This document shows, piece after piece, positions 18,576-30,200 of a stretch of 64,000 nucleotides of DNA. The first letter of the stretch is position 1. The number at the start of each line of letters is the position of its first letter. Where the stretch lies: positions 1 through 64,000 of the IMG/VR virus record IMGVR_UViG_3300032242_000468. One strand, 5' to 3'. The notes below the pieces were generated by a model, which searched no databases, was not told where the DNA came from, and was given only the letters and a program-made list of their open reading frames with translations. The DNA comes from a virus. The translations under genes and the position numbers were made by a program.

Positions 18576-21500
18576 TCAGTTTGTAACCTCGCTTGTCTGC
18601 ACATTTGCAACAAAACGTAGGGTATTTGCTCCGTCACCTTTACCTTGAACAAACAAACCGCCAGTTGTCGAATCTGCAATAATTTGGCAATCCCAAGTAG
18701 GATTACTTGACCAAATTTTTGTCTTGTTAACTACCTTCATCACAGTAGTTGCGGCACCATTATAACGGCTAATCACTCCATTAAACTGCCAAGCACCTTC
18801 ATCTAGGCTAGTAGTCGATTTGGCTGATACCAAAATACTAAACGAGTATGTTGAATTATCAGGCATTACCAATTGATTGGTTGTTCCGGGAGTAGCATTA
18901 TCTGTGGTTAGATTTGTAAATGCAGATCCTGTAATCTGGCGTCTTAGTACATATATACCTGCTTGAGAATCACCTGCTGTTGCAAATGCACCATTGGCAA
19001 ATATTTTGGATCCAGTTATACCTCTTGTTGTAGCACCACCACCTACGGCTAGATTATTTCCGCCAATGTATACATCACCGGCAATACCTGCACCGCCACC
19101 AACTGTTAAGGCACCGTTAGTTGTTCCTGTGGAAACTGTGATTGCTTGTATGTGAGTGTTACCGCCAATATTGACATCTTTAGAAATACCTACACCGCCG
19201 GCTACTATTAGCGCACCCGACGCAGTATCTAAACTTTGTGTACCGCTCTTAGCATATAAATTACCCGACAAATCAATAGATACTGCAATTGTGCCAGTTG
19301 TTGGGGCACTTCTGCTGGTCATTGTAGCATTGGTTGAGAAGTTAATTCCACCAGATGAATAAACTGTGTTGTAACTTGCACCAGCAGTCCATAAACCTAT
19401 ACCTTGACCTAAGTTGTTAGTTGCAATTTGTAGTACTTGATTGCCACTTATACCTTCGTTGTAAATACCGCCTGTTGTAGGCAAATAAATTGTGGCACTT
19501 GATCCTGCAATAATTGCACTTGTTGCTGTTAAAGCGCCTGCGACAAATATATTTCCACCAACACCTACACCACCTGTAACTACCAATGCTCCAGTTGTCG
19601 AACTAACAGCCTGTGTTGCATTTTGTGTAACTAGTTTGCCAGCAAAATAACCGTCACTGCCTACACCTAAACCACCAACAACCTGTAGTGCACCACTAGT
19701 TGGAGATATAGCATTAGTTGCATTAAGAATTGTTATTAGTTGATGAGTAGAACTTCCTCTACTTGTGACAGATTCTAAAGTAGAAGTTCCCCAAATTGTA
19801 ATAGCACCAGTACTTGTACTAATAGCCGTATCAGTTCCAGCAATAAGATTAGATACATAACCACCACTACCACCACTACCACCACCGCCTGTAAGTACAC
19901 TTTGTCCATTAACAGTTAAACTACCGTTAACATTGACATCACCACCAACACCAATACCACCTAATACAATTAGATCACCCGTATTTGTGCTTGTGGAGGC
20001 TGTACCACCTATTAAGGTTAACCCGCCAAATTTTGCACGACCGAATGTTCCAGTGTTGGCAAAACTGGGGGTATATGTTTCTGTGCCACCTGGATAAACA
20101 TTAGTCTTATACACCAGTACTTGTGTAGCATTGTCCATACCTAAGAAGGCGTGGTTATCGTACAGAGTATTTGCTGTAGCGGTTGTATTATAATGTAAAA
20201 TTAAACCGCGATCAAATCCGTCATTTACTGTTAATGCAGTATTTTGTGCTCCGGCACCTAATTCAATTACAGGATCAACAATGTAAGTCTGTGTAGAATT
20301 TACAAATGTCTGTTGTCCAAATACTTGTAAATTTCCGTAGATAGCAGTATTGCCACCTACAACTAAACTCTTACTAATTCCAACACCACCGCTAACAATT
20401 AAAGTTGCGTATGTACTAGAAGTTGCATCTTGGCCATTGTTAAGAGTGATAATTCTATCACTGATTGCACCGCGACTTGTAACACTTTCTAGTGTGCTAT
20501 TATCCCAAATTGTGACAGCACCTGTAGATGTACTGACAACCGTATCTGTACCAGCAGTGATACTTAGAACACCAGTATTGTTGATACTAAATGTTGCTGT
20601 TGTACCTGTTGAACTAATAATTGTTACACTAGTTCCTGTTCCTGCTGTTGGCAATACTGTGGTAACAACACGTTGTCCCCTGTCGTATACGCCTTGACCT
20701 GAATATATAGAACCATTAACACCTAAACCACCAGCAATAGTTACTGCACCAGTTAATGGGCTAATTGATTGAACAATACTTGTAAATGTTGCAGTACCGT
20801 TTACAAGAAGTGTTCCTGTGTTTATGATACCGCCGGTTACAATTTGTGCCGAAGTCACTGTATTAGCAACATACAATGATCCACCAATACCAACACCACC
20901 GCCAACTGTTAAAGCACCTGAATTTGTTGAAGTTGAAACAGTTACTGACAAAAATCTAATATCGTCAGTAGTGCTATTTCCTCTGTCAGTTACATTCTGT
21001 AGTGTATCAATACTAGATATTTGAACTTGACCAACACCGGTTGGTGGATTAATTGAAATACCACTGCCGGTTGTAATCTTTGTAACTCCATAACTACCAA
21101 TTGAAGATGTAGTTAATACCTGTGCACCTTGTGTGAATATAGGTCCAGTAACATCTAATTCACCTGATGGCAACAATTTCATCAAGATAGTAGCCGTTGT
21201 ACTAGTTTGACTTTGTAACCATTCAAAAGATACAGAAGGAGCCGGATATAGATTATAAAAATCTATCTCGTTAGATCCGCCGCTGGCATTATTACTGAGT
21301 GCTAATCCGCCTAATGGATTTGCTGGTATTTCTGTTTGAGTGTTATAGTTAAAGACCGAGTATCCACCAAACACAGTCATACCATTGTTAATGGAAGCAC
21401 CACCATTAACATTTATGTTTCCACTAATACCAACACCGCCAGTTACAACTAGAGCACCGTTAGTTGATCCAGTTGAACTTGTAGGGTTAGTAAGTGTGAT

Positions 21501-24266
21501 AATCTGATTGGTAGAACTACCTCTGCTGGTTACAGATTGTAAAGTAGATATATCTGAAATTACTACAATACCAGAACTGGTATTAACAACTATATCAGTA
21601 CCGGTTTGGATTTGTGTAACAGCATGTAATACTATACTGGCTTCAGTAATAACTCTTGAATTTGAATCATATACAGAACCTGCATAGATATTTCCCTTAA
21701 CGCCTAAGCCACCTGAAGTGATAACAACTGCACCTGATGTACTTGCATAACTTTCAATATTAGCACCAAAGAATAGTTGAGAAGTTGTTGTATTACCTCT
21801 ACCTGTAACTGTGGCTAATGTTGAGGTATTCCAGACTGTGACTAGTCCTGTATTTGTGTTTACCGCAGTATCTGTACCTGCATAAAGTGCTGTTAAACCT
21901 TGCTGTGCTAACGTACCTTGAGTAATAACTTGACTACCATTGGCAAAAATATTCTGTGCATACAAATCGCCTTGTATACCAGCACCTCCTGAAACAACTA
22001 AAGCGCCTGTTGTTGTACTAAATGCTCGGTTATTACTATAAACAAATGTTGTACCAGTTGTTACAACTAATCTAGCAGTATTATCAATTAACAGCGATGT
22101 AATACTACCAGTTGTTAAAATTTTAAATCTAGATATCTGACTTCCGTCTTGGAAATTCAGTGTAAACGCAGGATGGTATAACGGAGCACCGGTAGTAGTG
22201 TTGGTATCGGTGATAGTTATACCAGGATAATTACCTGTCAATGACAAATTAGTACCCGCTGTAATGCTTCCACTTAGATTTAAATCACCGCCTGCACCAA
22301 TACCACCGCCAACTATTAGTGTACCAGATGTTGTATTAAGAGAGGCTGTACCATTTGCTAATGTTAAACTACCAAATTTAGCATTTCCAAAACTACCTAA
22401 ACTCAAAAATCCGTTTGTACTGGCTAAGTAAGGACCACCAGGATTTACATTGGTTTTGAACATCAGCGTTTGAGTAGCATTGTCCATACCAAAAAACGCA
22501 TTATTTGCAAATGCTACATTTGATGTTGCTGTAGTGCTGTAGTGGAAAACAAAACCTCTATCAAATCCGTCATTGACTAGTAGAGGAGTAGCATCGGGAC
22601 CTCCGCCTAATTCTATAATAGGATCTACTATATATGAAACAGATGAATCAATATAGGTATATGTACCGAATACTTGTAAATTTCCATAAACTGCCGCACT
22701 ACCACCAACAACTAAATTACGGCCAATACCAACCCCGCCTGATACAACAACTGAACCTTGTGTTGAAGTATTGCTATCTAACGGATTACTAAATGTTATA
22801 ACCTGATTGGTATAACTTCCACGTTGTGTAATACTGTCTAGTGTTGATGTACTGTATACAACAACATCACCAGTTGCTGTGGTTACTACGGTATCAGTAC
22901 CTGCTCGTAATGATGTTACGCCAAATGTTCCTAATGTTGCTTGAGTAACAACTCGACTATTTTGATCATATATTGCAGTACCGTATAAATTACCGCCAAC
23001 TCCTAAACCGCCTGTAATAACAAGAGCACCAGTTGTTGTAGAAATACTGTTTGTAGTGTTGCTGAATAATAAAGCGTTAGAAGTAACAGTACTCCTGTTG
23101 GTAATACTTTGTAGTGTTGCGGTACTATAAATTAAAATTGTACCTGTACTTGCTGATACAAATGTATCTGTGCCTGCTGTTAAAGTTTGTACACCTAGAT
23201 TAGTCAGTGTAAATGTAATTGTTGTCCCACTAGAATTTAAATTACCAATACCAATAAAAGGATCGCTAGTTGGGAAGACATTTGTAACTACTCGTCTATT
23301 AGAATCGTATAATTGCCCAGCAGTTAGACCGCCTGCTACTAGTACTGCATTGGTGCTAGTACTGGTAACAACTAGCGCATTTGTAATTGTTAAAGTTGTA
23401 ATTCTACCAGAACTTGCACTTAGTAAATTAGATACTAAAGAATTTGCTGTTACTGTTCCGCCAACATTTACATCTTGACCTATACCAACACCGCCAGCAA
23501 TAATTACAGCACCCGAGTAAGTTCCTGTAGAATTAAGTAAACTGGTAGATGTAAAAATTCCGCCAACTAAAAGAGCACTTGTTTGAAAGTTTGTTACATT
23601 ACCAAAACTACCAAGGATGTTAAAAATAGAAGCAGTACTGTTTACATATAAATTATTTCCAATACCAACCCCGCCTGCTACAATTAAAGCACCTGTAATT
23701 GTACTTCCGGAAGGTGTGTTGTTGTTGATTATGATAGCATTGGTTGTAGAGTTACCCCTATCAGTTACAGTCTGTAGTGTGCTTGTATTCCATACTGTTA
23801 CAATACCTGTGCTACTACTTACAGCAGTATCTGTTCCTGCAACTAAAGCAGTGACTCCGTAATTCCCTAGTGTTTGTAGTGTAACAACACGGCTGCCTTG
23901 ATCAAATAATGAAGAAGCATATAATGCTCCTTGAATTCCAACACCACCGACTACGGTTAATGCACCAGTTGTTGTAGATGTTGCGCTTGTTGTGCTTAAA
24001 ATGCTAACAGTGTTTGTGGCTGTAAGATTACCACCAACCCATAAATCGCGGCCAATACCTGCCCCACCATAAACAACTAGGCCACCACTATTAGTACCTG
24101 TAGAATTTGTAGATGTGGTAACAATTACTCGATTGGCTGTTAACGGATCAAAACTAGTGATTCCGCTTTGAATTTGCCATCCATTTCCGTTCCATATCCA
24201 GGTACGGTTACCGATTGTATAGGTTTGACCTACATATGGATTTGAGGGAAAGTTTAAATTAGCCAT
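18576..24266 (-). CDS. Repeat-rich fibre/virion protein (GGVGIGG repeats)
   Basis: An 1896-residue structural protein. The N-terminus (YVGQTYTIGNRTWIWNGNGW) is a Trp module of the kind seen at ends of phage fibre proteins. The body holds about 19 copies of a beta repeat with consensus T-G-A-L-x-V-x-G-G-V-G-I-G-x-N/D-L, interleaved with 'AGTDTxVxxxTGxVxVWxxSTL' units. Two copies of a module containing NLQVFG, YIVDPxIELG and GFDRG are present. The last ~110 residues form a separate beta domain with a Trp-rich strand (SLDEGAWQFNGVISRYNG). It is probably an elongated beta shaft with a C-terminal knob (inference). No enzymatic motif is seen. Confidence 0.75.
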   Translation of the reverse strand: MANLNFPSNPYVGQTYTIGNRTWIWNGNGWQIQSGITSFDPLTANRVIVTTSTNSTGTNSGGLVVYGGAGIGRDLWVGGNLTATNTVSILSTTSATSTTTGALTVVGGVGIQGALYASSLFDQGSRVVTLQTLGNYGVTALVAGTDTAVSSSTGIVTVWNTSTLQTVTDRGNSTTNAIIINNNTPSGSTITGALIVAGGVGIGNNLYVNSTASIFNILGSFGNVTNFQTSALLVGGIFTSTSLLNSTGTYSGAVIIAGGVGIGQDVNVGGTVTANSLVSNLLSASSGRITTLTITNALVVTSTSTNAVLVAGGLTAGQLYDSNRRVVTNVFPTSDPFIGIGNLNSSGTTITFTLTNLGVQTLTAGTDTFVSASTGTILIYSTATLQSITNRSTVTSNALLFSNTTNSISTTTGALVITGGLGVGGNLYGTAIYDQNSRVVTQATLGTFGVTSLRAGTDTVVTTATGDVVVYSTSTLDSITQRGSYTNQVITFSNPLDSNTSTQGSVVVSGGVGIGRNLVVGGSAAVYGNLQVFGTYTYIDSSVSYIVDPIIELGGGPDATPLLVNDGFDRGFVFHYSTTATSNVAFANNAFFGMDNATQTLMFKTNVNPGGPYLASTNGFLSLGSFGNAKFGSLTLANGTASLNTTSGTLIVGGGIGAGGDLNLSGSITAGTNLSLTGNYPGITITDTNTTTGAPLYHPAFTLNFQDGSQISRFKILTTGSITSLLIDNTARLVVTTGTTFVYSNNRAFSTTTGALVVSGGAGIQGDLYAQNIFANGSQVITQGTLAQQGLTALYAGTDTAVNTNTGLVTVWNTSTLATVTGRGNTTTSQLFFGANIESYASTSGAVVITSGGLGVKGNIYAGSVYDSNSRVITEASIVLHAVTQIQTGTDIVVNTSSGIVVISDISTLQSVTSRGSSTNQIITLTNPTSSTGSTNGALVVTGGVGISGNINVNGGASINNGMTVFGGYSVFNYNTQTEIPANPLGGLALSNNASGGSNEIDFYNLYPAPSVSFEWLQSQTSTTATILMKLLPSGELDVTGPIFTQGAQVLTTSSIGSYGVTKITTGSGISINPPTGVGQVQISSIDTLQNVTDRGNSTTDDIRFLSVTVSTSTNSGALTVGGGVGIGGSLYVANTVTSAQIVTGGIINTGTLLVNGTATFTSIVQSISPLTGAVTIAGGLGVNGSIYSGQGVYDRGQRVVTTVLPTAGTGTSVTIISSTGTTATFSINNTGVLSITAGTDTVVSTSTGAVTIWDNSTLESVTSRGAISDRIITLNNGQDATSSTYATLIVSGGVGISKSLVVGGNTAIYGNLQVFGQQTFVNSTQTYIVDPVIELGAGAQNTALTVNDGFDRGLILHYNTTATANTLYDNHAFLGMDNATQVLVYKTNVYPGGTETYTPSFANTGTFGRAKFGGLTLIGGTASTSTNTGDLIVLGGIGVGGDVNVNGSLTVNGQSVLTGGGGSGGSGGYVSNLIAGTDTAISTSTGAITIWGTSTLESVTSRGSSTHQLITILNATNAISPTSGALQVVGGLGVGSDGYFAGKLVTQNATQAVSSTTGALVVTGGVGVGGNIFVAGALTATSAIIAGSSATIYLPTTGGIYNEGISGNQVLQIATNNLGQGIGLWTAGASYNTVYSSGGINFSTNATMTSRSAPTTGTIAVSIDLSGNLYAKSGTQSLDTASGALIVAGGVGISKDVNIGGNTHIQAITVSTGTTNGALTVGGGAGIAGDVYIGGNNLAVGGGATTRGITGSKIFANGAFATAGDSQAGIYVLRRQITGSAFTNLTTDNATPGTTNQLVMPDNSTYSFSILVSAKSTTSLDEGAWQFNGVISRYNGAATTVMKVVNKTKIWSSNPTWDCQIIADSTTGGLFVQGKGDGANTLRFVANVQTSEVTN

Positions 24267-24270
24267 ATCT

Positions 24271-24278
24271 TATTTAAT
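24271..24278 (-). promoter_or_regulatory. Possible late promoter octamer
   Basis: The minus strand reads ATTAAATA, then AGAT and the ATG at 24266. Spacing is 4 nt rather than 5, and no Shine-Dalgarno is present. It overlaps the stop codon of the preceding gene. Confidence 0.35.
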
Positions 24279-27220
24279 TACACACCTGTGAATTGTATCC
24301 AGTAAAAATTAGTACCATCTTGAATCCATTGATACTCTACACCAATGCTTGGATCGATCCAAAAATCTCCTACATTATTAGTAGCCGTTGTTGGTGGCAT
24401 TGTTGATACAGTAATCTTTGTATTGTATAAAGGATTACCTTGTGCACTATAAACATTTCCACCTACATGTAAATCGCCGCCTATACCAACACCACCTGCT
24501 ACAACAATTGCACCCGTTGTTGTGCTAGTCGATGCTGTAAGATTAGGCGAAGTAAACACACCAGTATATAAGAAACTACCATTTACTTGTAATCCGCTTT
24601 CAATAGTAGTTAACAATCCTGACGGATTAATTCTCAAATCACCAGCAAGTGTGGAAATTGAATTTGAAGATAGTAGTAATGTACCAACCTGAATACTAGT
24701 GGGTTGTAAAATAGAAGCATTAACACCATCGCTAATTGTTAAACTTGAAACAGGTCCTAGTTTAAAGTTAGCAGTTCCAAAATCAACATTACCTGTACGT
24801 TGATTAATACGGAATTGATCGCCTACACGGAAATCACCTAAATGGTCAACAGTTTGATAGTAAACCTTAGCACCATTTATTTTGTAAATTTCTTGTGTTT
24901 GTATGGCTAGATTGGGATTGTCTGTTAAGTCACCACCACTTCCAACATAACTCATGTTGAAAGCAATTAATTTTAAATCAACACCTGCACCATCTGCATA
25001 GACACCGTAGTTACCAAATACAGCCGCACTACCAATACAGCGTAGTTCAGCACCAAACTGATGATAATCTGCTAGGGTAATTTGATTTGCTTGTCCTAGT
25101 TTTGTAGCATTGTAAGCACCAGCAGTGGAGTATACAATCTGTGTAGCATTACCATCGTCTGTAATAACTGAACTACCGTCTGCTCCGTCACCGTGAATCA
25201 ATATTGCTGTCGCTAAATCGCTAGCAAACGCTGTAGTTGGTTGAGCAAATCCTGCTGTATATCTGTATGTAGTACTGACACGTATTTCATCTAAGTATCC
25301 ACCTAGATATAATGTACCGTCTGACTCTTCTCCGCCAATTGTAAGTGGGTCACCGTTAGTTACATTGGCAACAGATGTAAATGTTGCTTCTAAATTACCA
25401 TCTAAGAACAGACGTATATTATTAGAAGGATCTCTACACATAGCAACATGGTGCCACGTACCTGTACTAATACTGTTAGTACCTGTGAATACGGTTGTTC
25501 CGTGTTGGCCTGTTATTTTATTATTAGCATCTATATACAATCCAAAAGTTGTACTAGGAATAATACCTTTATTGAATATCTGTTGACGTCTATTGTGATC
25601 GTTTAGGAAAACTTCTGCTTCAATTGTGAAAGGGCCTGTATCAAACTGTAAATCAGTAGCATTGACCAGTGATAATAAATCGCCATTGGCTTGAAATAAT
25701 ACAGAACCTGTTCCAAATTTTCTTTGGAAAGAACTAATACGAGGATTTCCAAATACGTTAACAACTTTTGGTGTGCGGTCTGCCGCTTCAACAAAGCCTG
25801 GAGCATTACTCTTGATGTAGATATAATTACCGTTTACTTCATCAATTAACCCATTTGCGGCAATAGTACCTGTTGAACTAATATAGTATAAATTTTGTCC
25901 TGCGGCAAAAGTACCTGTACTAATGTTTAACGATAATCTTACGCGACCTTGGCCGCCCCAACCTTCTTGGCCAGCATAGGCATAAACTCCTTTGTCGGCA
26001 AAATAAGTAAATCCATTTAATAATTCTGAACGAGTACCGTTAGTCAATACAATAGCGTTAGCGCCTGGTGTAATAAATGTTGCTTCGTTGAATAAAACAG
26101 CAGGCTCGATACTTGATGTACTAACAAATTGTCCATCAAAAAATCCACCGCCACCTGCATCATTACTGGCATAACCATATGGATCAGTTGCTGTACGTAC
26201 ACTACCTCTTGTTAAAACTGTAAAGCGTTCAATGTAAGGAGAACGAAGGCTAATAGTAGCAGTAGTTTCAGCAAATTTGAACGCATAACCTGGTTTATAA
26301 AAATTACCAACAGTAAAATCGCTGATTGTGGTTCCACCATTTAGGTAGAAAGCAGTTTGTGTATTGGTTGCGGTAGTTGGTTGAACAAATACTTCACGAA
26401 GTCCAGCACCTTTAACAGCAACACCTTCAGGTATTGTTAAAGGAAAATCTTCAGTAAAAGTTCCAGGTAATAGATTAACTGTATCGCCACTATTAGCAAC
26501 ACTAAATGCTTTTGCAATTGTCTTAAATGGATCCAGATGTCTTAAGCCTGTATTTGTATCACTGCCTACTAATGGATCGACATAGTACGAGTTTTGATTG
26601 TATGCTAAAAGATCAACACCTTGAACTGTGGCAGTATTAAGAACAACTAAATTTTGGAATGTAGCAGTATTAAGAACTCCAACATTTTGAGCGTATAAAT
26701 TAGCCCAATAACTTGTTGTAGAACCAATACTAAATCTATTATTATATTTTGGAATTAAATCTGAATTAATTTCAGATTCAATTGTTAAAGAATCTGTGCT
26801 GGTATTATTACCTAATACAATATTACCGTTAGCAGTGATGTTGCCTTGAGCAGTAATACTACCTTGTACCTGTAAATCACCTCCAATACCTACACCGCCA
26901 GTTACTACCAATGCGCCTTCTGTTGCAGTAGTAGAATTTGTTACATTATCAATGTAGATATTACCGCCTACACCAATACCGCCGCGAACCCTCAGAGCGC
27001 CCGATGTGCTACCTGTACTCAATACAAGAGGAAGAATATCTACAGAACTAAATGCTGTGACTGTACCGGTGAATGCTGTACGACCACCAATATTAACATC
27101 TTCAGTGATGCCTACACCACCGTAGACAACTGCGGCACCCGAAACCGTGCTAGTTGATGTCGCAGTTAGATGGTTAAGAACCGTCAGACCGTTCTTAACA
27201 ACGAAGTTACTTTGTGCCAT
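24278..27220 (-). CDS. Fibre-like protein with beta-helix start and LamG-like domain
   Basis: A 980-residue virion-type protein. Residues ~1-150 hold four GGVGIGG-type repeats. From ~212, YYVDPLVGSDTNTGLRHLDP opens a right-handed beta-helix-like region, related to the starts of the 4058- and 2197-residue proteins. Residues ~495-690 are a LamG/concanavalin A-like domain (FTIEAEVFLND, GTWHHVAMCRDPSNNIRLFL, YLGGYLDEIRVS), a fold that often binds sugars. A segment near 790 (GDFRVGDQFRINQRTGNVDF) matches the C-terminal domain of the two giant paralogues, and the last ~30 residues are a Trp module (VGDFWIDP). Glycan binding is inference. It has an AGGAG Shine-Dalgarno and an octamer at 27264-27271. 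Confidence 0.78.
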   Translation of the reverse strand: MAQSNFVVKNGLTVLNHLTATSTSTVSGAAVVYGGVGITEDVNIGGRTAFTGTVTAFSSVDILPLVLSTGSTSGALRVRGGIGVGGNIYIDNVTNSTTATEGALVVTGGVGIGGDLQVQGSITAQGNITANGNIVLGNNTSTDSLTIESEINSDLIPKYNNRFSIGSTTSYWANLYAQNVGVLNTATFQNLVVLNTATVQGVDLLAYNQNSYYVDPLVGSDTNTGLRHLDPFKTIAKAFSVANSGDTVNLLPGTFTEDFPLTIPEGVAVKGAGLREVFVQPTTATNTQTAFYLNGGTTISDFTVGNFYKPGYAFKFAETTATISLRSPYIERFTVLTRGSVRTATDPYGYASNDAGGGGFFDGQFVSTSSIEPAVLFNEATFITPGANAIVLTNGTRSELLNGFTYFADKGVYAYAGQEGWGGQGRVRLSLNISTGTFAAGQNLYYISSTGTIAANGLIDEVNGNYIYIKSNAPGFVEAADRTPKVVNVFGNPRISSFQRKFGTGSVLFQANGDLLSLVNATDLQFDTGPFTIEAEVFLNDHNRRQQIFNKGIIPSTTFGLYIDANNKITGQHGTTVFTGTNSISTGTWHHVAMCRDPSNNIRLFLDGNLEATFTSVANVTNGDPLTIGGEESDGTLYLGGYLDEIRVSTTYRYTAGFAQPTTAFASDLATAILIHGDGADGSSVITDDGNATQIVYSTAGAYNATKLGQANQITLADYHQFGAELRCIGSAAVFGNYGVYADGAGVDLKLIAFNMSYVGSGGDLTDNPNLAIQTQEIYKINGAKVYYQTVDHLGDFRVGDQFRINQRTGNVDFGTANFKLGPVSSLTISDGVNASILQPTSIQVGTLLLSSNSISTLAGDLRINPSGLLTTIESGLQVNGSFLYTGVFTSPNLTASTSTTTGAIVVAGGVGIGGDLHVGGNVYSAQGNPLYNTKITVSTMPPTTATNNVGDFWIDPSIGVEYQWIQDGTNFYWIQFTGV

Positions 27221-27263
27221 TCAGATTCACTCTCCTCTTTCCGGCTGGATTAAATTGTATTGG

Positions 27264-27271
27264 TATTTATG
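27264..27271 (-). promoter_or_regulatory. Late promoter octamer of the LamG-like fibre gene
   Basis: The minus strand reads CATAAATA; predicted +1 is 27258, giving a ~38-nt leader with AGAGGAGAG before the ATG at 27220. It overlaps the stop of the upstream gene. Confidence 0.5.
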
Positions 27272-30200
27272 ACGATGTAATTGCTGTTCGTAACACTTGG
27301 ATAGCCATGTTTGTTGGGACATAGTTAGGTGTAAACACAATATTAATTAAACCACCGTTATAAACAGCATCAAAATTTCCTAGTTCGCCTGTGTTGTTAA
27401 CAATACCGTATTCGGATATGTAAGCGCCATTTGTTTGTGCGCTGCCATCATAAGCAATCATAATCTCTTCAACATGGAATCTATTTGGAACGTATCCTGT
27501 ATCAATAATCTGTACAATATATTTGGCAGTTCTAAAAGCACCTGCGTTAAATGTATCTATTGTAATTTGGCTATTAGAAGCAATACCTACTGTGCTTGTA
27601 GAAGCAATTTGGTTGTTTACAATCTGAACTGTAACACCTTTAACAGTAGCACCTGAAGTAATACTACCACCGGCACCAATACCACCTGTGACAACTAAAG
27701 CACCTGAATTAGTTGAACCGTTATTAACTGAGTTAGAACCAATTTTAACCTGACCATCATTGACCCATAAGGCCCATTGATTAGCCGCCGCCGCTCCGCC
27801 AACTATAGTAGGCGAATTTTCAATGAATAATGTAGCAATATCTCGCCAAGTTGGGTTCAATGTGCCTACTAGATTAGGTTTATTGATACTGTGTATTACT
27901 GCTGTACCGGCATTAATACCAACCGATGTTAAATCTGTATAAGTGCTAGTTGATAGTTGTAAGCCTGGACCATTTACAGTCCATTTGTTGGCCTGTACAT
28001 CGCCTACTCGTTTAACACTACCTGCTACATAGAGGCCGCCACCGACACCAACTCCACCCCAAACTTCTAATGCTCCAGATCCTGTTGTACTAGAAACAGT
28101 AGTAGTTGATAGAATGTGTGTATTGCCGCCGATCCATGTGTCTAAACCAATACCAACACCGCCGGCAACAACTAAATCACCAAATGTTGTTCCTGTTGAT
28201 TGAGAACCACTATTAACACTTGCTGTGTTAATATTAATTCTTGTGGCATTAATAGTTTGAGCAACACCTAAACCACCTGCAATAGTTACAGCACCAACAC
28301 TTCTTGAAGGACTATCTTGTGTACCAAGAACAACTAGATTATTGTCAACTTCTAAATTAGTACCAACTCGTGCACTTTGACCAATGTCTAATATACCACC
28401 AAGCCAGACATCTTGAGCAATGCCAACACCGCCCGCTACAGTAAATGCACCACCTGAACTTGTAAATGCGTTACCTGAGTTTATAAATGCTACTGGGCCG
28501 CCTACATTTAAGTTGCCGCCAATACCAACACCACCTACAACTGTTAATGCACCACTACCAGTATTGTTAGATGTTTGATTGCTCCATACATATGCAGTAC
28601 CTGTAGTAACAAAAGTACCGCCCATGTTTAAATTGCCACCTAAACCTAAGCCACCGTCAATAATAATAGCACCTGTAGTGGTGCTTGTTGACTGTGTTAA
28701 ATTAGTAAAGTGGAAAGTTAGTGTAAAAACACCACCAATTGTTCCGTTAATTGTTCCTGTAGTAAGAACTTGAGAATTACCAACATACGCGGCTTGTTCA
28801 GCATATAAGTATTTTGCACCAACACCACCATTAGGAACATAAACTGTGTTTCCTGTTGTAGTTGTTAGATTATAATTGTATCCTAAGAATGTTGTATCAG
28901 TACTGAATACGTTTGTCTTACCAGAACTAATTCCGCCTGGTACAATTAACGCACCTGTTCCTGGAACTGTTGCAGGTGTACTATCGTGTAGTATTAACGA
29001 TCCTGCTTCTAGAGTTGCCCAAGAACCTGTTGTGTACAATTGAGTAATATCTACAAATCCATTGGCATTAGGTAGAATATTATTCTTTAAGAAGAAATGT
29101 TGAGCAGTATGATCAAGACCAATAATTGCTCTGTAGTCTGTTAGTGTGCTGACATTAGGTTGATAGTGGATCATCAATCCTTTATCATAGATGTCAGGAG
29201 TTTGTAGCATTGAACCATCAACACCACCACCAATATCAATAACAGGATCAACAATATAGGTATTTGTACTATCAACAACAACTTGTTTACCAGTACCTAA
29301 TAACAATAAATCACCACGGATAACAGCGTTTCCGTTTACCGTTATATCTTTTCCGATACTAACACCACCAGCAACTACAACCGCATTAGTTGCTGTTGTA
29401 CCAGTAGAACTGATTGAGGAACCAATAATTAAGTTTTGTCCAATGCCAACACCGCCGGCAACAACCAATGGTGCTACCGCAGAAGATTGAGCAACTGATG
29501 CATCTGCTACAACTATGTCCTGTGCCCAAATAGTATTAGCAACGCCAAGACCGCCGTTGATAATTACTGAACCAGATTGTGTATTTGATGCATCTATCTG
29601 AGCATTAAAGTATGCTTGTCCACCAAAGTAGCCAGTTCCACTAACACCTAGACCACCGCCATTGGTAACTTGTAAACTATTTCCAGTGTAATTTGTTAAA
29701 TTAAATGTGCCGGATGTAAAGAATCCGTTCTGAGCATATAGATCTTGCCCAACACCTAAGCCGCCTGCCAGTGTAAGAGCACCAGTACTTGTACTTGTGG
29801 CATTAATTGTACTTAAGAATGTACCTGTTCCTAAACCTACAATACGTCCGCCGACATAGATGTTGCCAGAAATACCAGCACCACCGCCATTTCTTAATTG
29901 TAAAGCACCAGTGCTTGTACTAATTGCTTGAGTAGCAGTTAATAAAATTAATTCATTAGGAAATTGTTGTTGTCCGTTGTTAGCAGTGGCTCGTGTTAAG
30001 ATTTCACTACTATTGATATTATATGTACCGTATAAATTACCGCCGCCGTAACCAACAATTCCGTTATTGAAACCAAAACCGCCTTGTACTTGTAAGGCTT
30101 CGTTGGCAAATGTTGTTGTACTACCTCTTGTTTCTCCAATATATACTGTACCTGATGTAATATAAAGTGAGTAGGGATTAACAATTGATAGATTACTACT

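Noticed and set aside
20350-24000. Long antisense open frames within the fibre genes (for example 20350-20697 and 23170-23478 on plus)
   Set aside because: They are Pro/Thr/Val-rich shadows of the GGVGIGG-repeat coding strand, have no Shine-Dalgarno or octamer, and repeat wherever the repeat occurs.
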